A stretch of DNA of 15,781 nt from Entamoeba invadens IP1 (GCF_000330505.1 NW_004440403.1:1-15781), one strand, 5' to 3'; counted from the stretch's first letter, positions 1 through 8,960 are shown. A program made the numbers and translations. Notes: generated by a model from the letters alone, not told the origin.

Positions 1-40
1 ATTTTCTAAATGGCGGACCCACAAACTAGAAGTTTTACTG
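1..40. mobile_element. Right end of a Tigger/pogo-like DNA transposon, cut by the window edge
   Basis: The last 40 bases before a TA at 41-42 form a transposon terminus. Read on the minus strand they begin CAGTAAAAC. Position by position they match the left end of the element at 3449 in about 29 of 40 bases, including the final AGAAAAT block. The rest of the element lies to the left of the window. The TA that follows is the expected target-site duplication of Tc1/mariner-pogo elements. Its partner cannot be seen, so the family call rests on the match to the second element. Confidence 0.6.
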
Positions 41-42
41 TA

Positions 43-439
43 TTATTTTTAATATTATTCGGGTGTTTTTGGTCTGTTTTAATAAGGAATGTAAGTGTTT
101 TTCGGTATTGTTTATAAAAATAATAATATATATTCAAAAATAATTACACACAAGTTGTGATTTTAATTATGTGAACGGTATGGAAAAGTTATTTATTCTG
201 TAAACCATATTTATGTTTTTGTCAATTATTATTGAAAATATTAACAACTTACGAAAATAGATAAGTACAAAAATATCATTGATTAAACTATTCCAAAACC
301 AAATAACCAATAACACCAATACAAATGACATAAATTGGGTATTGAATATTCGATCAATCATTTTCAACATCAATATATTAATAACATAAATATTTTGATG
401 ATAAATTGAAATAAATAATGGAAAAAATTGCTAACAAAC
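43..439. other. AT-rich stretch without a supportable gene
   Basis: This is nearly all A/T. Minus-strand frames of about 43 and 67 residues exist here (370-501 and below 373). Their translations are dominated by I, F, L, N, K and Y, as expected from AT-rich noise. The longer one has no ATG at its apparent first codon. Confidence 0.5.
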
Positions 440-835
440 CTAGTATATTGACATCGTTTACTTGAAGAATTTTGCTTCTGAGCAATAGTACTTTTAGACA
501 TTTAAAATACACAATTTCGAATAGCAAACTGACAAACAAACCGCCAAAGCAATCTCATGGCAGTAAGTGTTACTTGCCTTCAGAACTTTGATTCGATGTT
601 CGAGTCTGCCAATCATGTTGTTCTTTTTTGTTTGTGATTTGTCACGTTCTTATCAATTATTTTGGTAAAAATTCAAATTGTTTATTGTCAACTTCTATTG
701 TCGTATCTATAACTTAATGCAATAAAAGGGTTGACCCAATTGTTGTTTGTAACAGCGGCTATATTTTCTCTGTTGTTACATGCTTTGTCCACGACAAAAA
801 TAAACTAACCAAGTTGTCTAAGTTTGTTTTGATTG
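440..835 (-). pseudogene. G+C-richer decayed coding-like patch, unidentified
   Basis: The base composition rises clearly against its surroundings and the minus strand reads like broken coding sequence in several frames. From about 830 a frame runs for some 39 codons (residues such as VDKACNNRENIAAV and NNNWVNPFIALSYR) to a stop near 713. A second starts with ATG at 616 (MIGRLEHRIKVLKASNTYCH) and ends with TAA at 494. A third starts with ATG at 501 (MSKSTIAQKQNSSSKRCQYT). Two GTTTGT motifs, similar to Entamoeba 5' splice sites, occur on the minus strand; one is at 434-439, directly after the third frame's best-looking part. It may be a relic of a host gene, small exons of a real one, or old transposon cargo. 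I do not recognise the protein. Confidence 0.22.
558..611. repeat. Stem-loop with two inner hairpins (TGGCAG...CTGCCA)
   Basis: TGGCAG at 558-563 pairs perfectly with CTGCCA at 606-611. Inside are a small AAGT/ACTT hairpin and a 5 bp GATTC/GAGTC stem (one G-T pair) with a 7-base loop. The layout recalls a cloverleaf, but it is only 54 bases long and lacks the conserved T-loop and D-loop bases, so I do not call it a tRNA. It lies in the G+C-richer patch, and some of the folding may be chance. Confidence 0.3.
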
Positions 836-1160
836 AGAAAAACAAGATTTATAACAAACAAAAAAATTAAAAAACAAACCCAAATAAGAAAATTATAATT
901 CATTTTGCTGATAAATAATGTCAATGGACAGAAATTATGATATATTTATTTGTATATACTATTGTTAAAATATAATATTTTTGGGGGGAGGTAACAATTG
1001 ATATCTTTTATATTTTTATTAAAGCTGATATTTTCATGTGCTCTATCTTCAAAAGGCTATATATACTTCTTATTTTTTATAATTTTATCAATATTAAATT
1101 AAATTTTTAATTTTTTAATAAATAAAAAACTTCTAAATAATATTAAATTAAATATAATGT
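836..1160. other. AT-rich stretch, nothing recognisable
   Basis: A/T homopolymer-rich sequence, including a G-run (GGGGGG) at about 983. It has no open frame of note and no repeat that I could pair. Confidence 0.5.
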
Positions 1161-1218
1161 CACTATAGTGTGTAAAACATACACATTATTTTGGAATGTT
1201 TTTTTTTCCAAAATAATG
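1161..1218 (-). other. Hairpin cluster just downstream of the glycosyltransferase gene
   Basis: A perfect 13 bp inverted repeat, CATTATTTTGGAA at 1184-1196 and TTCCAAAATAATG at 1206-1218, has a 9-base T-rich loop. Beside it are TGTGT/ACACA, partly overlapping the first arm (about 1169-1186), and the 10 bp palindrome CACTATAGTG at 1161-1170. It begins about 65 bases after the stop codon of the minus-strand gene at 1284, so it would lie in that gene's 3' UTR or just past its poly(A) site. A role in 3'-end formation or transcript stability is inference. A small palindromic mobile-element relic is another possibility. Confidence 0.45.
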
Positions 1219-1283
1219 GTTTTATTTTTTTTTATTTGACAAAACAAATGTTATAACAATAAAATGCACCTACTTATCTGTAT

Positions 1284-2405
1284 TTACCTCCAATTTTCTC
1301 CTGTGCTGATTTCTGGCACTTTATGTCTTAAAATTGGCGAACATCCACTATCCGCTATTTTCAATTGTTTTTCTTTTGAATTGTACAGCAAACTACCCAT
1401 CTGTAAAAAACACATTCTTTGGGTACATCTTTCAACAGTTACGTTTTTATCTTTTTTATAAAAGTAAGAATAGAACACCATATTATGTACAGTTTGGTCA
1501 TGTCCCCACAACTTACATTTGTTTGTTTTGATGTTTCTTTCCATCAAATCCAAATACTTCAATATTCTATCAGTCCCTCCAAATATTGTCCCAATGTTGA
1601 TATTGAGTGATCTGTTATTTCTGTATTCGTTTGCAATTTGATATCCATAAGTCTCCCTCATCCACGTGTACACATGTGACCAATCAAACGTCATACAAGT
1701 ATTTCCTCTTATTCCACACTCCGGAGTAAAAACCAAATCTTCTTGAGAAAACGTCTGAAAAAAGTCTGCAAAAATAAAAACATCTCTATGATCACTAATT
1801 AAAACTCTATCATACTTTTCTTTGTTTTTTTCGATGAATTTTCTGAATGCTGGAATTCTTTTTGTTGCATCGTGGCAACTTGAATATTTTGGGTCGTCAT
1901 TTATATCCGAATTGACCAATCTTAAGCCAAATTGAGTTGTTATTTTACTAAATTCTTTTGGATAACCTCCCGGAAGAAGAATAACAACTTTATCCGCATT
2001 TGGAATTGATGAATTGGATACCGCATAACTTAAAAGAATTTCATTCCGATTTCTGTCCCAGTAATTTTTGTTCTGAAACCCAACTGCTGTCAACCACAGA
2101 TCTCTTTTATTATTGGGTTTAAATTTAAAAATTTCTTGGCATTTTCCTTTGTAATTAAAATTGCGGAGATCAATTTTTTTGTTGTGAAATTGAGGCTGAA
2201 TGAATTTATCAACATATAATGATCTGTTCTCTTTGTATTTAATTGATTTTTCTTCTGATTGTGTATTTAACAATTTTGTTGAATTATCTATACCAGTTGT
2301 AATATTTAAAGTTATATGAGAGCTCGAACATATTGAGAAAAATAATAAACTTGCTGCAAAGAGATGAACAATTACCACGATCAATAATATATTATTACTT
2401 TTCAT
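1284..2405 (-). CDS. Type II membrane glycosyltransferase-like protein (373 aa)
   Basis: This is probably a Golgi/ER lumenal glycosyltransferase with a GT-A-like fold. One membrane anchor (about residues 5-26, a run of I, L, V, A and F) follows a very short cytoplasmic start, then a long lumenal part. Visible hallmarks are a DxD-like D-H-R-D motif at residues 205-208 within LISDHRDVFIF, a NIGTIFGG block at about 270-277, and WGHDQTVHN with GHDQ at 301-304. Many nucleotide-sugar transferases combine a metal-binding DxD, an N-x-G loop and a downstream DQ in this way. Eight Cys and six N-x-S/T sequons fit a secretory protein. The frame is open further upstream, but only with TTG at 2438. ATG occurs at 2414 and 2405; I chose 2405 because AAA precedes it, and 2414 would add three residues. 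The gene is uninterrupted and appears intronless. Donor sugar and acceptor cannot be told. The family resembles uncharacterised Entamoeba proteins as I remember them; I did not check this. Confidence 0.8.
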   Translation of the reverse strand: MKSNNILLIVVIVHLFAASLLFFSICSSSHITLNITTGIDNSTKLLNTQSEEKSIKYKENRSLYVDKFIQPQFHNKKIDLRNFNYKGKCQEIFKFKPNNKRDLWLTAVGFQNKNYWDRNRNEILLSYAVSNSSIPNADKVVILLPGGYPKEFSKITTQFGLRLVNSDINDDPKYSSCHDATKRIPAFRKFIEKNKEKYDRVLISDHRDVFIFADFFQTFSQEDLVFTPECGIRGNTCMTFDWSHVYTWMRETYGYQIANEYRNNRSLNINIGTIFGGTDRILKYLDLMERNIKTNKCKLWGHDQTVHNMVFYSYFYKKDKNVTVERCTQRMCFLQMGSLLYNSKEKQLKIADSGCSPILRHKVPEISTGENWR

Positions 2406-2414
2406 TTTAACCAT

Positions 2415-2462
2415 ATATATTTGATAGATATTTTTCAATTTATACCCATTTAAAAACTTATG
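2415..2462 (-). promoter_or_regulatory. Putative core promoter of the glycosyltransferase gene
   Basis: On the minus strand, GTTTTTAAA (2449-2457) and GTATAAATT lie about 30-50 bases before the ATG. They are followed by AAAAATATC, which resembles the Entamoeba initiator AAAAATTCA. The spacing suits the short 5' leaders known in Entamoeba. In DNA this AT-rich, TATA-like words are cheap, so this is only suggestive. Confidence 0.3.
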
Positions 2463-3446
2463 GAATAAATTAGTTTTTCAAAAAAATTATCTTTACAAAA
2501 CAGACAATTGATTATAAAAATACCAAGCATATTTAAATTAAAATCAAATATCAAATCAATTATTTTTTATTAATACACCAATTTAGTAAAACAATTCAGG
2601 CCCATTATCTAAATTTATATAGAACTTCTGAAAAATATTTTTAAAAGTTGTAAAAAGTCGTAGTATTAAAAATAAAAATAACAAGAACAAAAAATATAAC
2701 AATAAATATTAAAGAAAAAATATATTCAATGGTGTTACGACTTTTTATCCACCCACATAATTGACTAAAATTTTTATTATAATGTAAGTTTTGTCATTAT
2801 TGTAAACATTAGTCTTATGTTTAAACCAATGATGAAAAATCATGTTTTTATGACAATACGATTTGTAATATAGACAATATAAATCGATTATGTATTTGTA
2901 ATTTTAATAATTGTTTATTAGACCTAAATATTTACAATAATTAAATAAAATATATTGATTAAATAATTTAAATTAAAATGATATAAATTATATTAATAAA
3001 AATATTGGTTAAAATTGGATCTAGCAATTTGGATAGTATAATTACACTAACAATAGTTGCATTAATTGGTTGTTAATTTTTTGTAAGATGTTAATATTCA
3101 AACAAATAAGTAATACCAACAAAAGTTAAGTCAATTAATTTATAAAGTTTTTACAAATGAATCAATTCTAAAACATTTATATTATCATCAAATGTAATAT
3201 TAAGTAGTTATACACGTATTAACAATTTAATAGTAAGAGTAATGTAGTCTTCAATTGAGTATTATCTTATTTAATAAAAATGTTTTGTTATATGGCAAAA
3301 ATAAAAAATATATAATAAAAAAGTATATCATTAATTATTGCTAAATGTTTTTATCAAAATATTGTTTAATCAATGCAACAAAAAGAAAAATCTCAAAAAC
3401 ATTTAAATAATTAATATTTATTGTTTTATAATTTTTCAAATAGTAC
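2463..3446. other. AT-rich intergenic stretch, no gene seen
   Basis: About 1 kb of A/T-dominated sequence between the glycosyltransferase gene and the transposon at 3449. There is no open frame with coding-like composition and no transposon terminus. It may include the upstream regulatory region of the minus-strand gene, but no motif stands out. Confidence 0.5.
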
Positions 3447-3448
3447 TA

Positions 3449-3466
3449 CAGTAAAACCTCTCATTA
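3449..3466 (+). repeat. Left TIR of the 3449-4859 element
   Basis: CAGTAAAACCTCTCATTA, identical to the reverse complement of the right end, preceded by TA. Confidence 0.85.
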
Positions 3467-3500
3467 AGAAGACCCCCATTAAGAAAATCCCCTCATTAAG
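3462..3500 (+). repeat. Three CATTAAG repeats inside the left end
   Basis: CATTAAG occurs at 3462, 3477 and 3494, each time followed by A and preceded by C-rich bases. The right end has only one such word. The extra copies help explain why the inner inverted repeat lies 123 bases from the left end but only 45 from the right. They may be transposase-binding sites; that is inference. Confidence 0.6.
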
Positions 3501-3571
3501 AGATGTTTCAACCAATCAAAATTAAAAACATATTTTGGGGGAAAAAAAGAAAAATAATTACATAACCACTA

Positions 3572-3589
3572 TTAACACTTAAAAAAACA
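3572..3589 (+). repeat. Subterminal inverted repeat, left arm
   Basis: TTAACACTTAAAAAAACA, perfectly repeated in inverse orientation at 4797-4814. It supports these two ends belonging to one element. Confidence 0.75.
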
Positions 3590-4140
3590 CTCCCTGTTAA
3601 ATGTGTATTCAAATACTCTTTTAATTTTTCGGGAATTGATCACTTATTATTTAATATTATAAATATGGGAAAACAAACTATATTAATAAATTATAAAAAC
3701 AATCAATTATTTACCAAGTGCAGAAAAATAAAACAAAAAAAACAAAACTTTTGGGTGTTTAAATGATTTGTTGTTGATTCACATCGTCTGTTTAAACCGT
3801 TGTTGTTTTGTTTTATTTTCCAAAATCATTAAACAAACTTGTTAACACCACTTATTAAACTCAATGTGTTTCACCAAAATCAGTCAATTACATTGCAATT
3901 TTTTATAAAAACAGTCAATGAAAAATATCAAATTTTAGAAATGTAAACTTGAGTTAAAATTCAGTTTTTTAATTTTATGTGGATAGCATGTAATGGTGCT
4001 GTTGAGTATTTATAACACGTACTTTGTTGAATTATTTCATTTGTTAAATAATTTAAAAGTATCTATTAGTTTTCAAAATAAAAATCAAACTAATAATATG
4101 AAACTGATTAAAAATAAAAATTAAATATTTTTGATGGTCA

Positions 4141-4595
4141 ATGAGAAAAATGGGTTTGTTTGGAAATATTTTAGTGAACTCGCAGAGCTATAATATAAAA
4201 AACACACGATGTTGCGATGTATTTCTGAGGGTCGCGGTGAATTGGACGACACGTTCATCACACAGAAGTTGACTTAATAATTCTAAAGGAAAAAAAGATA
4301 AACCAAGCACAAATTATGTTAGACTCCTTGTCGTACTTTTTTTATGTGGGTTCGCAAAAAAAATCGCGGTCTTTGTGGTAGATATCTTATACGTTGTCTT
4401 TACAAAGTTTGCATTTTTTATACGACTTTAGATAAGAAAAAGGATTTAGCCGATGGCGTATACGTGTTAGAAATTGAAGAAAACAACGACAAGTTTACGT
4501 CGGGTTTCAAAGCGACTGTTTCTGGTTTGTCTATAATGAGACGTTGTTTATATGTGACACTACTTGACGATAGTTATGTTTTTTATATTTAACTC
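4141..4595 (+). pseudogene. Unidentified coding-like cargo inside the transposase-less element
   Basis: The plus strand stays open in overlapping pieces in all three frames. They are a 43-residue frame from ATG at 4141, a 46-codon frame at 4241-4381 (with ILKEKKINQAQIMLDSLSYF), and an uninterrupted 82-residue frame from ATG at 4344 to TAA at 4592. The last has the most protein-like part, with LADGVYVLEIEENNDKF and KATVSGLSIMRRCLYVTLL. Codons here use more G and C than the flanks. The frames could be one gene split by frameshifts, or the 82-residue frame could be a small gene by itself. No domain is recognised. It lacks D-D-D transposase motifs, so it is more likely captured or accessory sequence than a transposase. 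The minus strand also has a short CKLCKDN word that could hint at the opposite orientation. Confidence 0.3.
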
Positions 4596-4796
4596 CAATT
4601 GTGAATTGCTTAGAAATGGGATTTAAAATCGGAAAGCAATATACAATCATGTTACTTAAATATTTGTTTGTTTATCGGGTTTTTTCGTGTGTATTACAAT
4701 ACACATTTACCCTCTTTTTGAATAAGTGAAATTATATTTCAAAACGTAATTATTTCAAAAACATTTTATGCAAAAACATTTTTAAAGAAAAAACGA

Positions 4797-4814
4797 TGTT
4801 TTTTTAAGTGTTAA
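4797..4814 (-). repeat. Subterminal inverted repeat, right arm
   Basis: Reverse complement of 3572-3589, 18 of 18 bases. Confidence 0.75.
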
Positions 4815-4841
4815 GGAGTTCTATTTTACTGTTTAATCTAC

Positions 4842-4859
4842 TAATGAGAGGTTTTACTG
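4842..4859 (-). repeat. Right TIR of the 3449-4859 element
   Basis: Perfect inverse copy of 3449-3466, followed by TA at 4860-4861. Confidence 0.85.
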
Positions 4860-4861
4860 TA

Positions 4862-5758
4862 GTTTCAAAAGGTTAAAATGTAAAAACTGTTCTGTTTACA
4901 TACGTGAATAACTGTCCATGTCTCTTGTCTCAGCTTAATATATAGCGACAAAAAGAATTAGGATAAACATACAATTTTCTTTGTGCCATTTTTTAACTAA
5001 ATATCAGTTTCGTTAATTATTATTTTTAATTATAGACAATAATGTGGTTTTTCTTCTATGGATAAAAAAATAAAATAAAGAGTTCTTAAAACACAAAAAA
5101 TAAAATTACCAAACATTTAATAATTATGGTTTGTGATATTCTTGTTGTGGTTGTGACAACACCATCAATTTATTAATATTCAGCGATACTTTTTCTATTG
5201 TTATCTTTTTTTGTAAATAAAGGTTTGACTTCGAAAAAATGACATTTATTTAATCAGCTTTTTATGATGAAATGCACTTTTAAGTCAGTCATCTATTTTT
5301 CTAAAACAAAAAACTTATTAATTCAAACATGGTTCACCAAAGACTAACAATAGGCAGTAGAATTAAAAATTTTTTATTATTTGCCATTTCAGAAGCTACA
5401 AAAATAATTTGAAAAAATGGGAAAAAATATTTTCATTTTTTAATAAAAAATTACGAGTTAAATATCTATTTTTAAATTTATTTACAGAATATATATCAAA
5501 ATGTTTTTCATTAACTTATCATTAACAAGATTAAACAACATTAATACACAATATAAAACGCGAGTATGTTAAATACAAAAATATTATATATTGTTTGCTT
5601 TATGTTGCACATTAACGTGTGGTTGTTTATGATTGTAACATATCACTTTAATATCTTTATATAGTTAAATAAATGTTTGTGTGTGGTTATATTCAATTAT
5701 TTATTCTTATTGTTTATGATAGTGTTGGTTTTGATTTTCAAAGTTCCTGCTTTTATAG
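4862..5758. other. AT-rich spacer between two transposons, no gene seen
   Basis: About 0.9 kb of AT-rich DNA. The only frame worth noting is a 27-residue one from ATG at 5329 (MVHQRLTIGSRIKNFLLFAI...), too short to support. No repeat pairs were found. Confidence 0.45.
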
Positions 5759-5760
5759 TA

Positions 5761-5810
5761 CAGTTATGATAAAAACCAGTGCAACTTAAGCAAAAATGAA
5801 GTTACTGAGT
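5761..5810 (+). repeat. Left TIR of the pogo-like transposon
   Basis: Begins CAGTTATGATAAAAACC and pairs with the reverse complement of 9309-9358 at about 38 of 50 positions. TA precedes it. Confidence 0.8.
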
Positions 5811-5974
5811 TAAATAATTCTAAAAAAAGAAGAATAACATTATTTCTAAAATGTTTTTAAGATTAATTATAAAATTATTAAGAAACTTACATTAAATATG
5901 TTATTGTTTTATTGTTTTGTTTATTATAAAAGAAGAATTAAAAACATTAAAAAATTAACAAAGCTATCCATTTA

Positions 5975-6290
5975 CAAATTAAACTAACAACAATCATGAT
6001 ATTGTTGAACGCGGAACATTTGGGGTTAGTCCAAAATTGTTACTGACAGCAAATGAGTGGGTTTGGAATTTAAAGTCCGAAAAATAAAAGTACTACTATG
6101 CGTATGTGTTTCTTGGACAATTTCTATGTTATGAATTGAATAGAAAGGTCAGCGGACAAGTGTGTGGCTATAAACAAAAAATAATTCATTCAACCCGACG
6201 ACTAAGGTTTTAGGTGAAGCTGTAATGATTTTGAAGATCAAAAAATTCTTAAATAACCCAGTTTTTCTTGTGGAATGTCAGACTTTAAAA
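5975..6290 (+). pseudogene. Possible broken coding sequence in the tail of the pogo-like transposon
   Basis: One plus-strand frame reads coding-like from about 5983 to the TAG at 6211. It has words such as VERGTFGVSPKLLLTANEWV and YAYVFLGQFLCYELNRKVSG, interrupted by one TAA at 6085. A second frame then continues from about 6177 (FNPTTKVLGEAVMILKIKKF) to a TAG near 6296. G+C is higher than in the surroundings. The opposite strand also has a 41-codon open stretch, so strand is not certain. I recognise no family. It could be captured host sequence or a decayed accessory gene of the element, lying convergent to the transposase. Confidence 0.25.
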
Positions 6291-6299
6291 ACCTAGTTT

Positions 6300-7008
6300 T
6301 CGTGTACCTTTTTTTCATTTGTATAGTTCAATTGTTTGTAACTTTTTAATCCTGTTTTTTGCCTGTTATTTCCTTCTTGTTTATGATTAGTAAAAAACGT
6401 TTTTTTTCAAAAATGCATAATATCAATCATTTATAAAGGTAAAAATGTTGTTTTGGGAAGACCATCTCTTATCAATTGAGAATTTAAATGCCATAATTTG
6501 AACAAAACAAAAAATAGCTATGATGTGTTTACTTTTTATCGAAAAACTTAATTATCATTTCTTTCGCCAAAATGATACCATCTTTTTTACTAACACTTGA
6601 TAATAAAAATACCACAAATTTTAATTAATTTGTTTGTTTGGTTTTTTAGTCTTCTAGTATTCGAAGTGTTGATTGACCACATATTAAAAGTGATTTGTTG
6701 TTCAAATAAACAAATAATAAAAGACTAATCATGTTGGTCTGAATCAGTAATTGGAAATATTGTTTTGTTATAGAAAAAATCAACATAATATAAATCGAAA
6801 ATCGAGCTCACAAAAGAAACGATATCATGGAGAAATCAATATACAATAAAATGACAAGACATTATTCACTTTAAGTATCATTGTAAAAAATATGAGTTGA
6901 ACACACAAAAAATAAAGCAAAAGTCCTATTATCTAGATAAGTCTTGATATTATCAAATCTCTATCCTCTTGACTTGACAAGCTTTGGCTGTAAGAAATGT
7001 TCTGGCTG
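6300..7008. other. 3' tail of the transposon, no gene seen
   Basis: AT-rich sequence downstream of the transposase stop codon at 7009. It presumably holds the transposase 3' UTR and poly(A) signal. No repeat or open frame is supportable. Confidence 0.45.
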
Positions 7009-8743
7009 TTACAAACAACTGGTTTTTCTCTCTTTTTGTCGTCTCCGTTCTGGTGGACGTTGTTGAACTTGCCTCATTTCACTGAATCTCGCATCTTCGC
7101 TTCTAATTGGATTACGTTCTGGTCCGAACACAGGATGAGATACGTGCTCCACCATTGGAATCAAAACACATCTGTTTACATCCTCTTCTGCAACCGGAGA
7201 CCGAAAAATTCCTGGATATGTCTGACACACAATTCTCGCCTTTTGTGGGACAATGATTGTCTCTTTTTTTGATGGACGGTTTATGTCTGTCTTGTAAGTG
7301 ATACCACATTGCCGAAAAGCAGAGACAACGTTTTGTATCGTTGTTGCCGCCTGAAATGCAGACAACATTGAGATGAGTCTATTCACAAGACAAATTCCTC
7401 TTTTCTCTCTTACCTTCTTTGTAATTGTTTCTCCTTCCACTTCATCTAATTCTTCCTCCTCCACCACTTCCTCCATATTAAATTGTTCCTCAAATACATT
7501 TTCCGTGCTTATATTTTCAACATCATCTTCATCTTTGACTACTTGAGTCACATTCTCACAGTACCGTCTTAGTTGGTTCTTACAAGAACCAAAGACACCC
7601 ACGTCAAGACTTTGCGTCATATGGCTTGAGTGAGGAACAAGAAAGATCGACTCAATGTTATTTTCTTCGCATATTACTCTTAGGTCTTCGTTGACTTGAC
7701 AACTGCATCCATCTATGATAAAAGCCGCTTTTTCTTTAAAGTCACCGATTGTTTGACGAAGTTCATTGCGTTTTTTTGATTATGTAAGTTAGAACGACAT
7801 CTCGAAACCACGCCAAAAATATGTCAGTGCTTATAAAGCCATTCTTCGTGTTGTATATTTTTATCGAAGAGTCGTCATATCCGTTGTCATATAATGCAAG
7901 ATTCACTGTTTTGTTTGGCACAACAGTTCCTGGAGTCAACACATCACCACTCAACGCTATGCATCCTATCAGTGTTGTTCTTCTCCCTGCTCTGCTTAGT
8001 CCAATTTTAAGTGTTCTGTGCATTCTTTGTTCTCCCTTGTTGACGTACACTTTCACGGCTTTTCTGTTTGCGAATGGTTGTGTTTCCATCTCATCTTCAT
8101 TTAAAACAAGTGCTGGATGAAGACCAACTATTCTTTGTAGAGTAACATTGTAAAATTCTTTAATATCTTTTTCTTCCACTTTCACTCTGAAATTTTCGTC
8201 GGGTATTCCTAAAACGTATTCAAACAGTTTCAATCCCATTATGTATCTATGGAGATTTGATTTTGACACCATCATTTGAAATTCATTGGTGCAAAATTGG
8301 AATACATTAAGACTTGTTACTGCTAAACCGACTTTCCTGTGATCAAAAATATATTTTACAATTGATTCGCGGTTGCTTCTAATTTCACTTGGCCTTCCCG
8401 GCTCAAGTACCATTTTGTACACAATCGCGGGAAATTTCATCTTTTCTTTCGAAAGAGTATGTTTGTTAATGTTGAACAATTCACAAACCGTGTTTTCCCA
8501 AAGTTTAAGGGATTTGCACACCTCAATACATATACCAATTTGGTATGTCCGATTTTTATTCTCGAGGTCTGGATACCTTTTTATTATTTCTTCAAGCAAA
8601 AATTTGGATTGAATAAATGATGGCGCTTCGAAAAAATCTTCATATTTATCAGACATGGGGTCGCCAAGTGTTCTTTGCTCTATGTTATTTTCCATTTCTT
8701 CGAAATCCAATCCCTTCATTTTTTCGTGATATTCGGAAGCCAT
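7009..8743 (-). pseudogene. Pogo-superfamily (CENP-B/Tigger-like) DDE transposase, one frameshift
   Basis: The enzyme would bind the TIRs and cut and paste the element into TA sites. Counting through the break it spans about 577 residues, of which the first frame encodes 326. In order: an acidic start; a first HTH at about 70-100 (CELFNINKHTLSKEK); a second at about 118-175 (GLAVTSLNVFQFC, then SKSNLHRYI), as in CENP-B/Tc5-type DNA-binding domains; then the DDE core. Likely catalytic aspartates are D217 in VLNEDEMET, one in FIIDGCS (about 344) and one in TQSLDVGVFG (about 380). The 35 residues between the last two lie in the pogo/Fot range. PHSSH before the third is also typical. An acidic stretch and a basic tail (PPERRRQKERK) follow. 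The frame breaks in A7 (7771-7777), where TGA at 7763 ends the first frame; one A fewer would keep it open to TAA at 7009. ATG at 8743 is the first in frame. G+C is higher than in the flanks. Confidence 0.9.
7771..7777 (-). other. A7 run at the transposase frameshift
   Basis: The minus strand reads ATC, seven A, then CGCAATGA. In the upstream frame the TGA stops translation; the downstream frame is open across this point. The needed change is +1 (skipping one base), which does not fit a classical -1 slippery site. A one-base insertion, a sequencing error in a homopolymer, or transcriptional slippage are the candidates. Confidence 0.75.
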
Positions 8744-8776
8744 TTATTTGTTTGATTAAAAAGAAAAACCAGTGCT

Positions 8777-8785
8777 TTTTTATAC
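8777..8785 (-). promoter_or_regulatory. TATA-like element before the transposase gene
   Basis: GTATAAAAA on the minus strand, about 35-42 bases before the ATG at 8743. The position suits a core promoter with a short leader, but the word is common in this AT-rich sequence. Confidence 0.3.
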
Positions 8786-8960
8786 AAGCACATATAAAAA
8801 TTATCATAGTAATACAACTAAGGAGAAATTTATTATATTTTTAAAGTAAAAATTACTTTTAACTTTAACATTTGTTCAAAACAAAAAAATAGTTGTAGAG
8901 TGTAATATTGAAGAAATATATTGTTGTTGTATATTGACCATTTAAAAATTGCTATAAAAA

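Larger units (their letters stand above)
3449..4859. mobile_element. Transposase-less Tigger/pogo-like transposon (1411 bp) with coding-like cargo
   Basis: Both ends read CAGTAAAACCTCTCATTA inward, a perfect 18 bp TIR, and both are flanked by TA (3447-3448 and 4860-4861). CAGT...ACTG ends with a TA duplication are typical of the pogo/Tigger branch of Tc1/mariner. A second perfect 18 bp inverted repeat lies inside, at 3572-3589 and 4797-4814. No DDE transposase frame is visible on either strand, so the element is non-autonomous and would need a transposase supplied elsewhere. The TIR differs from that of the complete element at 5761, so that transposase may not be its partner. The middle (about 4141-4595) is richer in G+C and coding-like. 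Sharp, perfect TIRs suggest fairly recent activity. Confidence 0.82.

Noticed and set aside
558..611. tRNA-like cloverleaf ending in TTCGAGTCTGCCA
   Set aside because: Only 54 bases between the paired ends. There is no D-arm and no canonical T-stem around TTCGA, and the 7-base loop found is not a T-loop.
370..616. Operon-like overlapping start/stop pairs (ATGTCTAA and TGATG) on the minus strand
   Set aside because: Translational coupling of this kind is bacterial. The sequence is eukaryotic and the last frame is AT-rich noise, so the overlaps are most likely chance.
1264..1610. Plus-strand frames opposite the glycosyltransferase gene
   Set aside because: They are antisense shadows of a well-supported coding sequence.
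1284..2438. Start of the glycosyltransferase at 2438
   Set aside because: The codon there is TTG. The first ATGs in frame are at 2414 and 2405.
7763..7780. Programmed -1 ribosomal frameshift at A AAA AAC
   Set aside because: The downstream transposase frame requires a +1 shift, so the -1 heptamer would lead into the wrong frame.
7821..8844. Plus-strand frames opposite the transposase
   Set aside because: Antisense shadows; the minus-strand frame has HTH and DDE motifs.
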